Positions 45,855-54,330 are shown, counted from the first letter of the stretch. The stretch is DNA of 64,000 bases from Bradyrhizobium sp. CB82 (GCF_029714405.1 NZ_CP121650.1:2795001-2859000); one strand, 5' to 3'. Numbers and translations are program-made. Notes: generated by a model not told the origin, from the letters alone.

Positions 45855-46321
45855 GCGCGCAACTGCGGCTTCAAGCTTGCGTCCTGTTTGTTGGCGCGCC
45901 GAGAATGACGCGAGCCAGCATCCGCTGACAGTACGATGAATCGCGCCAGCGGTGAGACGGCTGCGTCGTCGGAAGATGCGCAGCGGCAGATGCAGAGTCA
46001 GCCGACCGCGGCACAACGCGCCGAAAGCGCAATGGCCGATCCGCAAACAGCCGGCAAGGGTTGTTGAAGGTGCGCTGACATCAGCCGACATCGGTGTCGG
46101 GAAGATCTCCCGGCGGTTCGGACTCGGGAAAGTCTCCCGATGCATCGCACAAGGCTGCGCGGGCTTGTCCAAAAGTGAAGATGCTTTGCCCCAGAGAGAA
46201 CTAGTTCGCGAGGAATCGAACAAGAAATGTTCGGCGCGAGATTACATGCTTGCGTGATTGGCGATGCAGCCCTAGGTTTCGCCTCGCGCGATGTCGCGCT
46301 CAATACCTTGGGAGACCCCGA
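45855..46321. other. Intergenic region between lanM and pqqA
   Basis: No gene seen. It contains the tandem palindromes at 46098-46139 and presumably the pqqA promoter. Confidence 0.5.
46098..46139. promoter_or_regulatory. Two tandem CGGGA-n5-TCCCG palindromes upstream of pqqA
   Basis: CGGGA-AGATC-TCCCG (46098-46112) and CGGGA-AAGTC-TCCCG (46125-46139), centres 27 bases apart, about 185 bases before pqqA. The repeated identical arms suggest a paired operator for an unknown regulator. Confidence 0.45.
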
Positions 46322-46402
46322 ATGGCTTGGAAAGCTCCGAAGATCGTGGAAGTGTCGGTCGGCATGGAAATCAACATGTACGCCTGCGCTTCGCGCAAGT
46401 AA
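46322..46402 (+). CDS. pqqA: PQQ precursor peptide PqqA
   Basis: A 26-residue peptide starting MAWKAPKIVEVSVGMEINMY and ending ACASRK. Glu16 and Tyr20, in the invariant E-x3-Y motif (MEINMY), are the residues that are cross-linked by PqqE and become the PQQ cofactor. GGGAG lies seven bases before ATG 46322. A strong hairpin follows the stop by 20 bases. No pqqBCDE genes follow within the window; the next gene is an outer-membrane protein, so this is a stand-alone precursor gene beside lanM and the quinoprotein dehydrogenases. Confidence 0.92.
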   Translation: MAWKAPKIVEVSVGMEINMYACASRK

Positions 46403-46422
46403 GACGACCATCCTGACGACCT

Positions 46423-46460
46423 GCCGCGGCTTCAACGGCCAACACCGTTGAAGCCGTGGC
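46423..46460 (+). terminator. Strong hairpin after pqqA
   Basis: 16-base arms with one G-T pair (46423-46438 and 46445-46460; core CGGCTTCAACGG / CCGTTGAAGCCG) and a 6-base loop. No T tract, so it may stabilise the short pqqA transcript as well as end it. Confidence 0.65.
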
Positions 46461-46664
46461 GGTGTCAGCGAGTCCCGATGTCTCCACACGCGCGTCGGAT
46501 TGAACGCTCTCCTCCCTGAAGTCGTGGTGGCCTGAAGCCGGGCCGAGCCGGCTTCGACAGTCACGCTCCAAAATCTCGACTCAACGGCCGCCGCACTGTG
46601 TTACGCTGCCCCTTGGTCAGCGCTATTGCCGCTTCTGGGGCGGCGCGCGCTTGCGGGAGCGGGG

Positions 46665-47534
46665 ATGCGGCGGATTGCACTGGGCGGTTTTATTGTCGTC
46701 GCATGCGGTTTCGCACTCGCGCCGTTCTGCACGCATGCCGAGGAGGGATTTGATACCGAGCACATCTTTGGCTTCATGATCGGATCGGATGTCGGCAATC
46801 CCGGCGAGCGCGAATTCCAGAGCCAGACGACGGGGCGGTTCGGGAAGGGCGGCGGGAGCTATCGCGCGGTCGGCCAGGAAGTCGAGATCGAGCTGGTGCC
46901 GCTGCCGAACTTCCGCGTCGAGATCGGCAGCACTGTCGCGCTGCATGACATCACCGGCGTCCCCGATATCGATGACCGCCGTCAGCTCAACTTCCAGGGG
47001 TTTTCGCTCGACCTGCGCTATCGTCTGCTCGATCGCGAGACTGCGCCGTTCGGGATGACCATCGCCGCGGAAAGCCATGGCGAGCGGATCGACGAAATGA
47101 CGGGCGCGAAGGCGCGCAGCTACGGCACCGACTTCACCCTCGCATTCGATCGCGAGATCATTCCGAATTTCGCGATCGGCGCGCTCAACCTGATCTATCA
47201 GCCGGATTGGACGCGGTTCGAGATTCCCGACATATCCGACAAGAGCTCCACCCTCGGCGCGGCGTTCGCCGGTATGATGCGCGTGGGTCCGAACATGCTG
47301 CTCGGCGGCGAGTTGCGCTATTTCCGGCAGTATGAGGGCATCGGGCTCGGCGACCTCGCCGGCCAGGCGCTGTTCGTCGGCCCGACCGCCTATTTCCAGC
47401 TCTCCGAGCGCTCGCGCCTGACAGCAAGCTGGAGCACGCAGGTGTGGGGACGCCCTGCGGGAACGGGCGCCAATCTCGACCTCGTCAATTTCGAGCGCCA
47501 CCAGGCGCGATTGGTGTTCGGCGTCAATTTCTAG
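46665..47534 (+). CDS. Putative outer-membrane beta-barrel protein
   Basis: 289 residues from ATG 46665 (GGAG upstream). Signal peptide MRRIALGGFIVVACGFALAP to about residue 26. The body alternates polar and hydrophobic residues in short strands (NFQGFSLDLRYRLLD, GMTIAAESHGERIDE, MLLGGELRYFRQYEG, RLTASWSTQVWGRP) and ends in Phe (RLVFGVNF), the usual signal for barrel insertion. Family not recognised. Its position between pqqA and unknown secreted proteins hints at a role in the same periplasmic programme, but this is only context. Confidence 0.6.
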   Translation: MRRIALGGFIVVACGFALAPFCTHAEEGFDTEHIFGFMIGSDVGNPGEREFQSQTTGRFGKGGGSYRAVGQEVEIELVPLPNFRVEIGSTVALHDITGVPDIDDRRQLNFQGFSLDLRYRLLDRETAPFGMTIAAESHGERIDEMTGAKARSYGTDFTLAFDREIIPNFAIGALNLIYQPDWTRFEIPDISDKSSTLGAAFAGMMRVGPNMLLGGELRYFRQYEGIGLGDLAGQALFVGPTAYFQLSERSRLTASWSTQVWGRPAGTGANLDLVNFERHQARLVFGVNF

Positions 47535-47652
47535 AGCATGATCCGGAAAAGTGTGAAGCGGTTTTCCCTCGCGACAAACGCGGAATGCGTTTGCGCGGAG
47601 ATCATGCTCAAACAACAACCTAAAGCGCGATGCCCAGTCTCATCGCGCTTTA
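47534..47652. repeat. Mosaic rhizobial intergenic repeat (two modules)
   Basis: Module 1 (47534-47609) has 10-base terminal inverted repeats GAGCATGATC / GATCATGCTC and an inner CGGTTTTCC and GACAAACGCGGAA stretch common in Rhizobiales intergenic elements. Module 2 (47621-47652) is TAAAGCGCGATG / CATCGCGCTTTA, the same family as 10731-10771. It starts at the stop codon of the barrel gene. Confidence 0.7.
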
Positions 47653-47745
47653 GACCCGGTTCCGCGCTGCTTTCTCACGCCGGTTTGAAACTTCCGGCGG
47701 CGCCGGGCGTATGCTATCTCTTGGCGACTATGAGGGATTTCAGAC

Positions 47746-47979
47746 ATGAATCCGATTGACCTGATTGTGACTGTCTGCGCGGTGCTTTCGCCGGCGACCT
47801 GCGAGGAGCAGCATCTGGTGTTCGCCTATGGCGGCTCGCCGGCGCAGTGCGCCATGGCGGCGCCGCCCTATATCGCGCAATGGGTCGGCGAGCATCCGAA
47901 GTGGCAGGCCGTGCGCTGGCGCTGCGAATATCCGCACGGCAACGACCGTGCGGATGCGGGCGGCGCAAAGCCCGCCTAA
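47746..47979 (+). CDS. Small hypothetical protein with four cysteines
   Basis: 77 residues starting MNPIDLIVTVCAVLSPATCE. Cysteines at 11, 19, 35 and 60 could form two disulfides; the first 15 residues are hydrophobic enough for export. Middle part PPYIAQWVGEHPKWQAVRWR looks conserved-type. Similar short proteins occur in rhizobia, function unknown. Confidence 0.6.
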   Translation: MNPIDLIVTVCAVLSPATCEEQHLVFAYGGSPAQCAMAAPPYIAQWVGEHPKWQAVRWRCEYPHGNDRADAGGAKPA

Positions 47980-47990
47980 GAGTCGCCGCG

Positions 47991-48341
47991 CTATTTGGTG
48001 CAGTCCTTCAGGTCCTTGTCGGCAATCGAGAACACCGCGTCCGCTCGGATCTCAATATCGCGGACGACACACTGCCGCGAGTTGGGATAGCTGACCTTGG
48101 CATCATAGCGGCCGGGCTCGACGCCGGTGATGCGCAGCCGCTCGTCATGGTCGACCTCCTTGTCCTTGTCGTTCAAGGTCTGGTTTGGTCCCCACTCGGT
48201 CTTGCCGGCGGGCGAGAGCTGGAAGCCGGAAATGGTGTCCGAAGTCAGATTCCAGAGCCGGATGCCTTTGCCCTTGCTCTGCGCGGCGGCCTCGCCCGCA
48301 CATGCCATCACCACGATCAAAGCCAGACACCAACGCATCAT
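47991..48341 (-). CDS. Secreted hypothetical protein (116 residues)
   Basis: Signal peptide MMRWCLALIVVMACAGEAAA. The mature part looks like one beta-rich domain (IRLWNLTSDTISGFQLSPAG, DERLRITGVEPGRYDAKVSY) with Cys residues in RQCVVRD and KDCTK that may pair. No family recognised. It follows the pentapeptide protein gene by 21 bases on the same strand, so the two may share a transcript. Confidence 0.6.
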   Translation of the reverse strand: MMRWCLALIVVMACAGEAAAQSKGKGIRLWNLTSDTISGFQLSPAGKTEWGPNQTLNDKDKEVDHDERLRITGVEPGRYDAKVSYPNSRQCVVRDIEIRADAVFSIADKDLKDCTK

Positions 48342-48362
48342 CAGCCGCTCCTCCTCATGCCG

Positions 48363-49157
48363 TCATTCTCTGATGACGCGCTCGAGGTTCCTTGCCTTGT
48401 CGAAATTCTTCGCGCGGTCAAGCCCGATCGGCGCGATCAGCTTCGTCGAGACGAGATCGGCGCCCTCGAAATCGGCGTCGGTGACGGTCGCGCCGCTCAG
48501 ATCCGCGCCGCCGAGCTGGGCGCCCTTGAGCGAAGCGCCGGTCAGGTCGGCGCCCTTGAGCACGGCGAATTCGAGATCGGTGCGCGACAGGTCGGCGTTG
48601 CGTGCATTCAGTCCCGAGAGCTTCGCCGAGCGCAACACCGTCCGCATCAAGCCCATCGACTGGTTGCGCATGTCGGCGCCGAGCTGCGCGTCCGCGATGG
48701 ACGCGCCAATGAGGCTTGCGCCGGAAAGGTCGGCGGCGATGCGTGCCCCGGTCAGATCGGCGCCGTCCAGACGAGCGCGCGCCATCTGCGAGGCGAACAG
48801 ATTGGCGCCCTTCAGGCTTGCGCCGGTGAGGTCCGCCTCCAGCAGCCAGGCCTGGTCCAGGATCGCCCGATCGAGCCGCGCGCCCGCGAGCTTCGTCTTG
48901 TTGAGCCGCGCCGCGCGTAAGATGGCGCCGGAGAGGTCCAGGCCGGAGAGGTCGAGGCCCGACAGCCGCTTGCCGGTGAAATCGGCTGGCGCTGCCGCGC
49001 TCGCTTTGGCCAGCACGGCTTCGACCTCCGGCCTCGTCATTTCGGCCGTGACCATCGCCGGCGAGGTGAGGTCGAGGTCGCGCATCATGTCCTGCGCGTT
49101 TGCCGCAGACGCGACGAGCGCGAGACCGAACATCGTCAGGGCGACCGTTCGCTTCAT
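48363..49157 (-). CDS. Secreted pentapeptide-repeat protein
   Basis: 264 residues with a signal peptide (MKRTVALTMFGLALVASAAN). From residue 60 it is a series of A(D/N)LSG-type pentapeptides (LSGLDLSGLDLSGAILRAAR, ADLTGASLKGANLF, ADLTGASLKGAQLGGADLSG), predicting a right-handed quadrilateral beta-helix. Periplasmic pentapeptide proteins have no general function. ATG 49157 follows GGAG by seven bases; TTG 49163 is less likely. It lies downstream of the ABC transporter on the same strand. Confidence 0.8.
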   Translation of the reverse strand: MKRTVALTMFGLALVASAANAQDMMRDLDLTSPAMVTAEMTRPEVEAVLAKASAAAPADFTGKRLSGLDLSGLDLSGAILRAARLNKTKLAGARLDRAILDQAWLLEADLTGASLKGANLFASQMARARLDGADLTGARIAADLSGASLIGASIADAQLGADMRNQSMGLMRTVLRSAKLSGLNARNADLSRTDLEFAVLKGADLTGASLKGAQLGGADLSGATVTDADFEGADLVSTKLIAPIGLDRAKNFDKARNLERVIRE

Positions 49158-49205
49158 GATCAAACTCCGCCGCCGGACCGTTTAGCACGTCAGCGTACGG
49201 GACGA

Positions 49206-49934
49206 CTACGAGGCATCGCGCCCGGCGCGCTCGCCTTGCGTCCGCCGCACGAGGCCGGCCTTGATCGCGGCGATCTCGGCCTCGCCCCGCGCGCCGCGGG
49301 GGATGCCGATGGGCACCTCGGCCAGGATCCGCGCCGGCCGCGGCGACAGGAAGAACAGGCGGTCGCCAAGGCGCACCGCGTCGTCCAGGCTGTGCGTCAC
49401 CAGGAGCGTCATCACCGGCCGGCTTGCGACCAGCGTTGCGATCTCCTCCCGCAAGCGGCCGGCCAGCGCATCATCGAGCGAGGCGAGGGGTTCGTCGAGC
49501 ACCAGCAGGTCGGGCTCGACGGCGAAAGCGCGGGCGAGCGCGACGCGACGCGCAAGCCCGAGCGACAGTTCGCCGGGATAATGGCTGCGATGGGCTTCCA
49601 GCTCGAGGATCTTGAACAGTTCGGAAAGCTTGAGGTCGTCGACCTCGGGCGCCGCCAGCCGCACGTTCTGCTCGACCGAGCGCCACGGCAGCAGCCGCGG
49701 CTCCTGGAACACCATACCGATGCGCGCGTTCGGCGGCCGCCTGATGTCGCCCCGGAAATCGCGGTCGAGACCCAGGATGATGCGCAGCATCGTGCTCTTG
49801 CCGCAGCCGGACGGGCCGACGAGGACGCCGACCTCGCCCGCGCCGAGCGAGAACTTGACCGGGGCGAGCACCTCGTGCGTCCCACCGGCCGCGCTGGTGA
49901 AGGTCTTGCCTAAAATGTCGACTTCAAGCCGCAC
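49206..49934 (-). CDS. ABC transporter ATPase, nitrate/taurine (NitT/TauT) type
   Basis: 242 residues from GTG 49934, which overlaps the permease end by 11 bases; the longer frame start has no conserved sequence. Walker A GPSGCGKSTML, Q-loop FQEPRLLPW, signature LSLGLARR (Gly-Gln replaced: LSLGL instead of LSGGQ), Walker B LLVLDEPLASLDD, H-loop VTHSLDDA. It powers import with the permease and binding protein upstream. The altered signature is worth noting but occurs in this subfamily. Confidence 0.87.
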   Translation of the reverse strand: MRLEVDILGKTFTSAAGGTHEVLAPVKFSLGAGEVGVLVGPSGCGKSTMLRIILGLDRDFRGDIRRPPNARIGMVFQEPRLLPWRSVEQNVRLAAPEVDDLKLSELFKILELEAHRSHYPGELSLGLARRVALARAFAVEPDLLVLDEPLASLDDALAGRLREEIATLVASRPVMTLLVTHSLDDAVRLGDRLFFLSPRPARILAEVPIGIPRGARGEAEIAAIKAGLVRRTQGERAGRDAS

Positions 49935-50661
49935 GGGGCCGCCACCGGGTTGAGCGGGTTTCAAACGGCTGCACCAGCAGGGTTTCGATGACGAGCACGA
50001 CGGCGGCAAAGGTCAGCGAATAGGCGAGCAGGCGCGGGGTGTCGAAAAGCTGGAAGGCGACGCCGATCTCGAAGCCGACGCCATTCGGCCGTCCCAATAA
50101 TTCGGCGACCAGCACGATCTTCCAGACCAGCGACAGGCCGGAGCGCGCGGCGGCGGCGACGTAGGGCGCAAGCTGCGGCAGCACGACATGGCGGAAGGTG
50201 CGCCAGCGCGACATCGCAAACACACTCGCCATCTCGTCCAGGGAGCGGTCGAGCGCCTTGGTGCCCTCGCGCAAGGTAACCACCGCGGTCGGCAGCTTGT
50301 TGATGGCGATCGCCGCGATTGCGGCGGCTTCGGTCAGCCCGGCCCAGATATAGGCGAGCACGATCACGACCAACGCGGGCAGGTTGAGCAGCAGGATCAG
50401 CCAGGGATCGCCGAGCCGGTCAGCGAGCTTGTTCCGGCCCATGAGATAACCGATCGCGCTGCCGAGCGACATCGCGAGCACGAAGGAGAGCGTGACGCGC
50501 GCCAGCGTCGCGCCAAGATGCAGGAACAACGCGCCGGAGGCCGCCTCCGCGATCATCACGTCGAGCACCGCAGGCGGCGAGGGCAGTTTCGCCCCGCCGA
50601 CGAACAGGGCGGCGATCCACCAGATCGCGAGAAACAGCGCAAACGAGACGAGACGCAGCAA
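49924..50661 (-). CDS. ABC transporter permease, NitT/TauT type
   Basis: 245 residues, about six membrane helices (RLVSFALFLAIWWIAALFVG, LPALVVIVLAYIWAGLTEAA). The EAA loop is RWRTFRHVVLPQLAPYVAAA. The start is probably TTG 50661, two bases after the binding-protein stop, with GGAG just before. It forms the channel of the importer. Confidence 0.85.
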   Translation of the reverse strand: MLRLVSFALFLAIWWIAALFVGGAKLPSPPAVLDVMIAEAASGALFLHLGATLARVTLSFVLAMSLGSAIGYLMGRNKLADRLGDPWLILLLNLPALVVIVLAYIWAGLTEAAAIAAIAINKLPTAVVTLREGTKALDRSLDEMASVFAMSRWRTFRHVVLPQLAPYVAAAARSGLSLVWKIVLVAELLGRPNGVGFEIGVAFQLFDTPRLLAYSLTFAAVVLVIETLLVQPFETRSTRWRPRAA

Positions 50662-50663
50662 CG

Positions 50664-51644
50664 TCAGTCTCCGCCGGATGCGTGATAGAAGGTGCCGGGA
50701 TCGAGATCCGGTGCGGGGCCGACCAGGTCGCGGCCACCGACCTCGGCAAGCACGCGATAGAGCACGCGCGCATCGGCCTCTTCGTCATCGATGCTCCGGT
50801 GCGGAATGCCGTCGCGATAACGGTTGCGATAGGTCTGGAGCAGGGTGGGATCGCTGGTGCCGGTCAGCGGTACGACCTTCTCCCATGCCGCATCCGAGGT
50901 CGTCAGCAACTCCTTGGCCTTGCGCGTCATTGCGATGAATCGCGTCACGACGTCGCGGTGGCTCGCCGCCCAGCCTTCGTCGAAGACGTAACCGACAGCG
51001 GCGACCGGTCCCTTGGCGCCGAGCTTGGGGAGAATCTCCTCGATGCCGGCGAGGCGGCGAAAGCCCTTGGCCTCGAGCTGGGCGCAGAAATTCCAGAAAT
51101 TCAGGCTCGCATCCATCTCGCCGTCGAGCGCCTTGGCGGCGAGCAGCGGCGGGGCGCCATAGACGATGCTCGCGTCCGATTTGAGGTCGATGCCGTCCTG
51201 CTTCATCCGTGCCTGTAGCAGCAGCCAGCTCTTGTCGATGGCACCGCCGGCGACGCCGAGCTTGCGGCCCTTCAGGTCCGCGAGCGTTTTGATCGGCGAA
51301 GAGGCCGGCACCATCACCGCGCCCAGCGCGCTGGAATAGGGATAGAAAGTCAGCTTGGCGCCGAGCGCGCGCTCGCGCGACACCCACAGCCAGTCCGACA
51401 GCATGATGTCCGCATTGCCGGCGCGCATCGCGATCCTGCCGGCCTCGGTGCTCGCAAGCTCGGTGACCTCGAGCGACAGATTGGCGGCCTTGTCGAGGCC
51501 TTGGTCGCGGATCGCAGCCAGTTCCCAGGAGAATGTCCCGGTTTTCTGAACCGCGAGGCGGATTGTGTCCGCAGCACGGCCGGTCCCGCCTTGCGTCAGC
51601 GCGAGAGCGATCGATACGGCCAATGTTCGAACCAGGCGTCCCAT
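50664..51644 (-). CDS. ABC transporter substrate-binding protein, NitT/TauT type
   Basis: 326 residues with a signal peptide ending TGRAA. Fold of the NMT1/TauA class: KAANLSLEVTELASTEAGRI, AGNADIMLSDWLWVSRERAL, LADLKGRKLGVAGGAIDKSW. A SDWLWV site and SLNFWNFCAQL supply aromatic residues to the pocket. The ligand is unknown. Transporters of this class appear beside xox and PQQ genes in some methylotrophs, so a role in that programme is possible but unproven. It leads a three-gene operon and is divergent from a small secreted protein. Confidence 0.85.
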   Translation of the reverse strand: MGRLVRTLAVSIALALTQGGTGRAADTIRLAVQKTGTFSWELAAIRDQGLDKAANLSLEVTELASTEAGRIAMRAGNADIMLSDWLWVSRERALGAKLTFYPYSSALGAVMVPASSPIKTLADLKGRKLGVAGGAIDKSWLLLQARMKQDGIDLKSDASIVYGAPPLLAAKALDGEMDASLNFWNFCAQLEAKGFRRLAGIEEILPKLGAKGPVAAVGYVFDEGWAASHRDVVTRFIAMTRKAKELLTTSDAAWEKVVPLTGTSDPTLLQTYRNRYRDGIPHRSIDDEEADARVLYRVLAEVGGRDLVGPAPDLDPGTFYHASGGD

Positions 51645-51730
51645 CACTTCCAGGCCATTTCCTTAAGACGTGTGCTTTTCAGGACAATAGGCATAGCATA
51701 GTTTCCATCGCAACCAGCGGGAGGACGGCC

Positions 51731-52090
51731 ATGATCTCAGCACGACTGCCACGACCGATCCTCGCCGCGTTGGCCGTGCTCGCCGTCACCGCGATGGCCG
51801 CGCGGGCCGAGGAGGCCAATGATTACCCGACCGCGGCGCGCGCCGAATACGTCTATGGTTGTATGAAGGCCAATGGCGAGACCCGGCAGGCGATCGAGCA
51901 ATGCTCCTGCTCGATCGACGTCGTCGCCTCGATCGTGCCCTATGAACGATATGTCACCGCGGAAACCGCGCTCAGCATGTCACAGGTACGTGGAAACCTC
52001 GGCACCCAGTTTCGCACCTCCGAGCTGGCGACCTCGGCCGTCAACGATCTGAGGCGCGCCCAGGCCGAGGCCGAGGTAAGGTGTTTTTGA
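51731..52090 (+). CDS. Secreted four-cysteine hypothetical protein
   Basis: 119 residues from ATG 51731 (GGGAGG upstream). Signal peptide to AARA (about residue 25), then YVYGCMKANGETRQAIEQCS with CSCSIDVVASIV and a last Cys at the C-terminus. The CMKA...QCSCSID pattern suggests a small disulfide-linked helical domain. I believe similar proteins recur near PQQ alcohol dehydrogenase genes, but no function is known. It is divergent from the NitT/TauT-type importer. Confidence 0.6.
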   Translation: MISARLPRPILAALAVLAVTAMAARAEEANDYPTAARAEYVYGCMKANGETRQAIEQCSCSIDVVASIVPYERYVTAETALSMSQVRGNLGTQFRTSELATSAVNDLRRAQAEAEVRCF

Positions 52091-52099
52091 TGCTTGCAG

Positions 52100-52240
52100 C
52101 ACGGGCGGTGCTTTCCCTTCTGCCCCCTTGTGGGACAAGGTGGCATAGGCGGCCTTCGGCCGTGCCATTCTTTAGAGACGCAGATGCTTCGCATCGGCTA
52201 TGGCGCCGGATGAGGGGTATCGATCGGCACGCTCGGCTGA
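52100..52240. repeat. Rhizobial intergenic repeat
   Basis: On the minus strand it contains CCCCTCATCCGGCGCC and CCACCTTGTCCCACAAGG then GGGCAGAAGGG, matching the common Rhizobiales element of the form CTCATCCGG...CCACCTTCTCCCACAAGGGG. An inner GGCGGCCTTCGGCCG hairpin is included. The rest of the gap to 52421 holds nothing recognisable. Confidence 0.5.
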
Positions 52241-52421
52241 AAGAGGATCGCCCGCGGAGAGAACCGCTCACCCGTCTCGCCGCCGCGCGTCGATCTACCC
52301 TCTTTGACAACCCGATCTCGCTGTCCGGTGGCCGAAAGGCTAACTATGCTGCGACAGAGTGTTTTCCCCCGCTCGAAAACCGTTACAATGTGCTCGCGCT
52401 GGATTTCAGAGGGCTGAGCTA

Positions 52422-52640
52422 ATGCCGATTTATCGGTTGCTCCAAAACCTCCCGATGGGGCCGGAGGAGGTTAACCGTATGACGACGGCTTTCGAGAAAG
52501 CGCTGCGTACCATCGGCATCAAAGACCGCAACGACCCTATGGCCGAGATGATCGCGAAGAAGGTCGTCGAGATCGCGCAAACCGGCGTGCGAGACCCGGT
52601 TGAGATTTCCGCGCAGGCAGTCCGCGAGCTTGGCATGTAG
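52422..52640 (+). CDS. Small conserved hypothetical protein (72 residues)
   Basis: Starts MPIYRLLQNLPMGPEEVNRM; middle FEKALRTIGIKDRNDPMAEM, end VRDPVEISAQAVRELGM. Soluble, helical, resembling short proteins widespread in Bradyrhizobium with no assigned role. ATG 52422 is preferred over the longer open frame, whose extra residues look random. Confidence 0.65.
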   Translation: MPIYRLLQNLPMGPEEVNRMTTAFEKALRTIGIKDRNDPMAEMIAKKVVEIAQTGVRDPVEISAQAVRELGM

Positions 52641-53310
52641 TGAGCCGGGGGATGAGGCGAAGGCGTTGCAACGGCCACCGGATGATGCGCGCAGGCCCGT
52701 GACGCGCGGTGCGGAGAAGGAAGATCGAGCCTATCATCTCGATAGATCGAGATCGGGCAGAGAACTCGATCTTCACCGCGCGGGTTCTTGCGCGCGGGTT
52801 CTTGGCGGTAGCTCGTATTCGCTCTACACAGCGACTATCGCCTTAAGCACAATGAAGCGAGATCAACATCGCAAATGGGCGGACATGTCGAGCCTCCCGT
52901 CGCTTCGACATGGTGAGACTTACACGCAATCATCATGGCGCGCGATGCGGTTAAGGCGAGGCGCGGTGTGCCTAGCCTCATAATCTCAGCAGCCCGACAA
53001 GAGGTTGTTCGGCTACGTCCTATCCGGAGGGGTCATCATCGTTTTGATGCTGAGCAAGCGCCTCGGGCCAGCCGGCCCCTTCCAGCGGCTGGAGAGGCAT
53101 GGCGGGGCCGGTGGTCCGATGGGCTGGCGCACGGAGCGCGCCCGCACCGCCAAGCTAAGCCAAATCGGGCGCTCCTGATGTTACTTTTGGGCGGAATGGG
53201 CGTAATTGTAATGTTCCCCGCGAGGAACGGGAGCCGCAATGAGGGACATGCAGGCTCGCGTTCGGCGATGATGCTGGCAGAAAATCTGCAACCGTAAAGG
53301 CGACCGTCAC
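52641..53310. other. Intergenic stretch, no convincing gene
   Basis: Short frames only. One plus-strand frame near 53000-53178 has a hydrophobic start (LFGYVLSGGVIIVLMLSK) but no ATG. I see no RNA or repeat. Confidence 0.4.
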
Positions 53311-53342
53311 AAAGCAAAATGGCCGCAGATTGCTCTGCGGCC
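53311..53342 (-). terminator. Rho-independent terminator after the SoxYZ-like gene
   Basis: GGCCGCAGA-TTGC-TCTGCGGCC (53321-53342) reads on the minus strand into ATTTTGCTTT. It lies 164 bases past the SoxYZ-like carrier gene. Confidence 0.65.
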
Positions 53343-53505
53343 CACCGGAATGAAGTATTTTTCCGTTACCTAAATTGCCAGCCCCGGTGCGAACCGCGTC
53401 GTAGCGCGAATTGAGTTGCAATGTAATCCGCACGTATACGGTAAGTTGAAGCTCGCAGAACGACGAGCGCTATGGCCGCACGGTTCAGGGGAACGCAGCA
53501 CCCCA

Positions 53506-54330
53506 TCACGTCCCCGGCTTCTCGACATCCCATTCGTTCCGGAACTCGTGCCCGTCCGTATCCTTCGCCTCGGCGCTAAAATGCTTCGCGCCGTTGGAGA
53601 CGTAGGTGAAGCGGATGTTGGGATCCTCCGAGATCGAGATGCCGCCTTCCACCGCGAGCACGAGGCTGCCGCCCTGCCACAGCTTGAGCTCATTCACGAA
53701 GAAGGCGGGAATGTAGAGCTGCGTGACCTGATCCATCTGCAAGCCGGAATTGTTGGGATGGCCGATCATGATCTGCGCCTCGCGGATCCGGCTGGCGGGC
53801 GCGTCGTTGGCGCGCGCGAATTGCCGGTAGCGCATCTGGCCGAGGCGATTTTTGGCTTCCTCGGCATTCTTCACGGCCGGCGCCGAGCAGCCGCCGGACG
53901 CCTTTACATAGGTCTTGCTCACATAGAGCTGCCCGTCGCTGAGTTCGGCGACGGCGTGGACATCGGTATAGTTGTTGACGCGCACGCGCGTCGAGATCTC
54001 CGAGACATTGGCATCGAGCCCGAGCGCGAACTTCGCCGCCATCGGCGCCGGGTTGCGGTCGATCACCAGCGTGATCGCGCGGATCCGGCGGCTGTCGCCA
54101 GGCGAAAGCTTTGCGCGCAGCGTGACCGGCACGATGGCCGCATCTTCCGCACGATGGGGCATCTCGATGCCGATGACGTCATTGCCGTCGTTCATGGGAC
54201 GGTTGTTGAAGATGTCCTGTACGAGGCCCGGCCAGGGATCATAGGCCTCCTCGGCACGCGCGGGCAGTGCGGCGAGGGCCATGCCGAGCAGCGTGGCCGC
54301 AAAGGTCAGGCGAAACGAATGTTTGATCAT
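53506..54330 (-). CDS. Quinoprotein dehydrogenase-associated SoxYZ-like carrier
   Basis: 274 residues, signal peptide ending LPARA. The N-terminal half resembles SoxY: KFALGLDANVSEISTRVRVN, and YVKASGGCSAPA with a lone Cys in the SoxY-like GGC motif, here internal rather than terminal. The C-terminal half resembles SoxZ (MIGHPNNSGLQMDQVTQLYI, VEGGISISEDPNIRFTYVSN). This fused carrier family occurs only with PQQ dehydrogenase gene sets and is thought to carry a thiol-bound group; the actual cargo is unknown. The metallo-hydrolase gene lies just upstream and is normally its partner. Confidence 0.88.
   Translation of the reverse strand: MIKHSFRLTFAATLLGMALAALPARAEEAYDPWPGLVQDIFNNRPMNDGNDVIGIEMPHRAEDAAIVPVTLRAKLSPGDSRRIRAITLVIDRNPAPMAAKFALGLDANVSEISTRVRVNNYTDVHAVAELSDGQLYVSKTYVKASGGCSAPAVKNAEEAKNRLGQMRYRQFARANDAPASRIREAQIMIGHPNNSGLQMDQVTQLYIPAFFVNELKLWQGGSLVLAVEGGISISEDPNIRFTYVSNGAKHFSAEAKDTDGHEFRNEWDVEKPGT

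Noticed and set aside
46098..46139. Possibility that the tandem CGGGA palindromes are a lanM terminator
   Set aside because: They lie about 245 bases after the lanM stop, have short 5-base arms and no T tract.
53000..53178. Short hydrophobic frame LFGYVLSGGVIIVLML
   Set aside because: No ATG or GTG start and no ribosome site; could be a remnant but cannot be supported.
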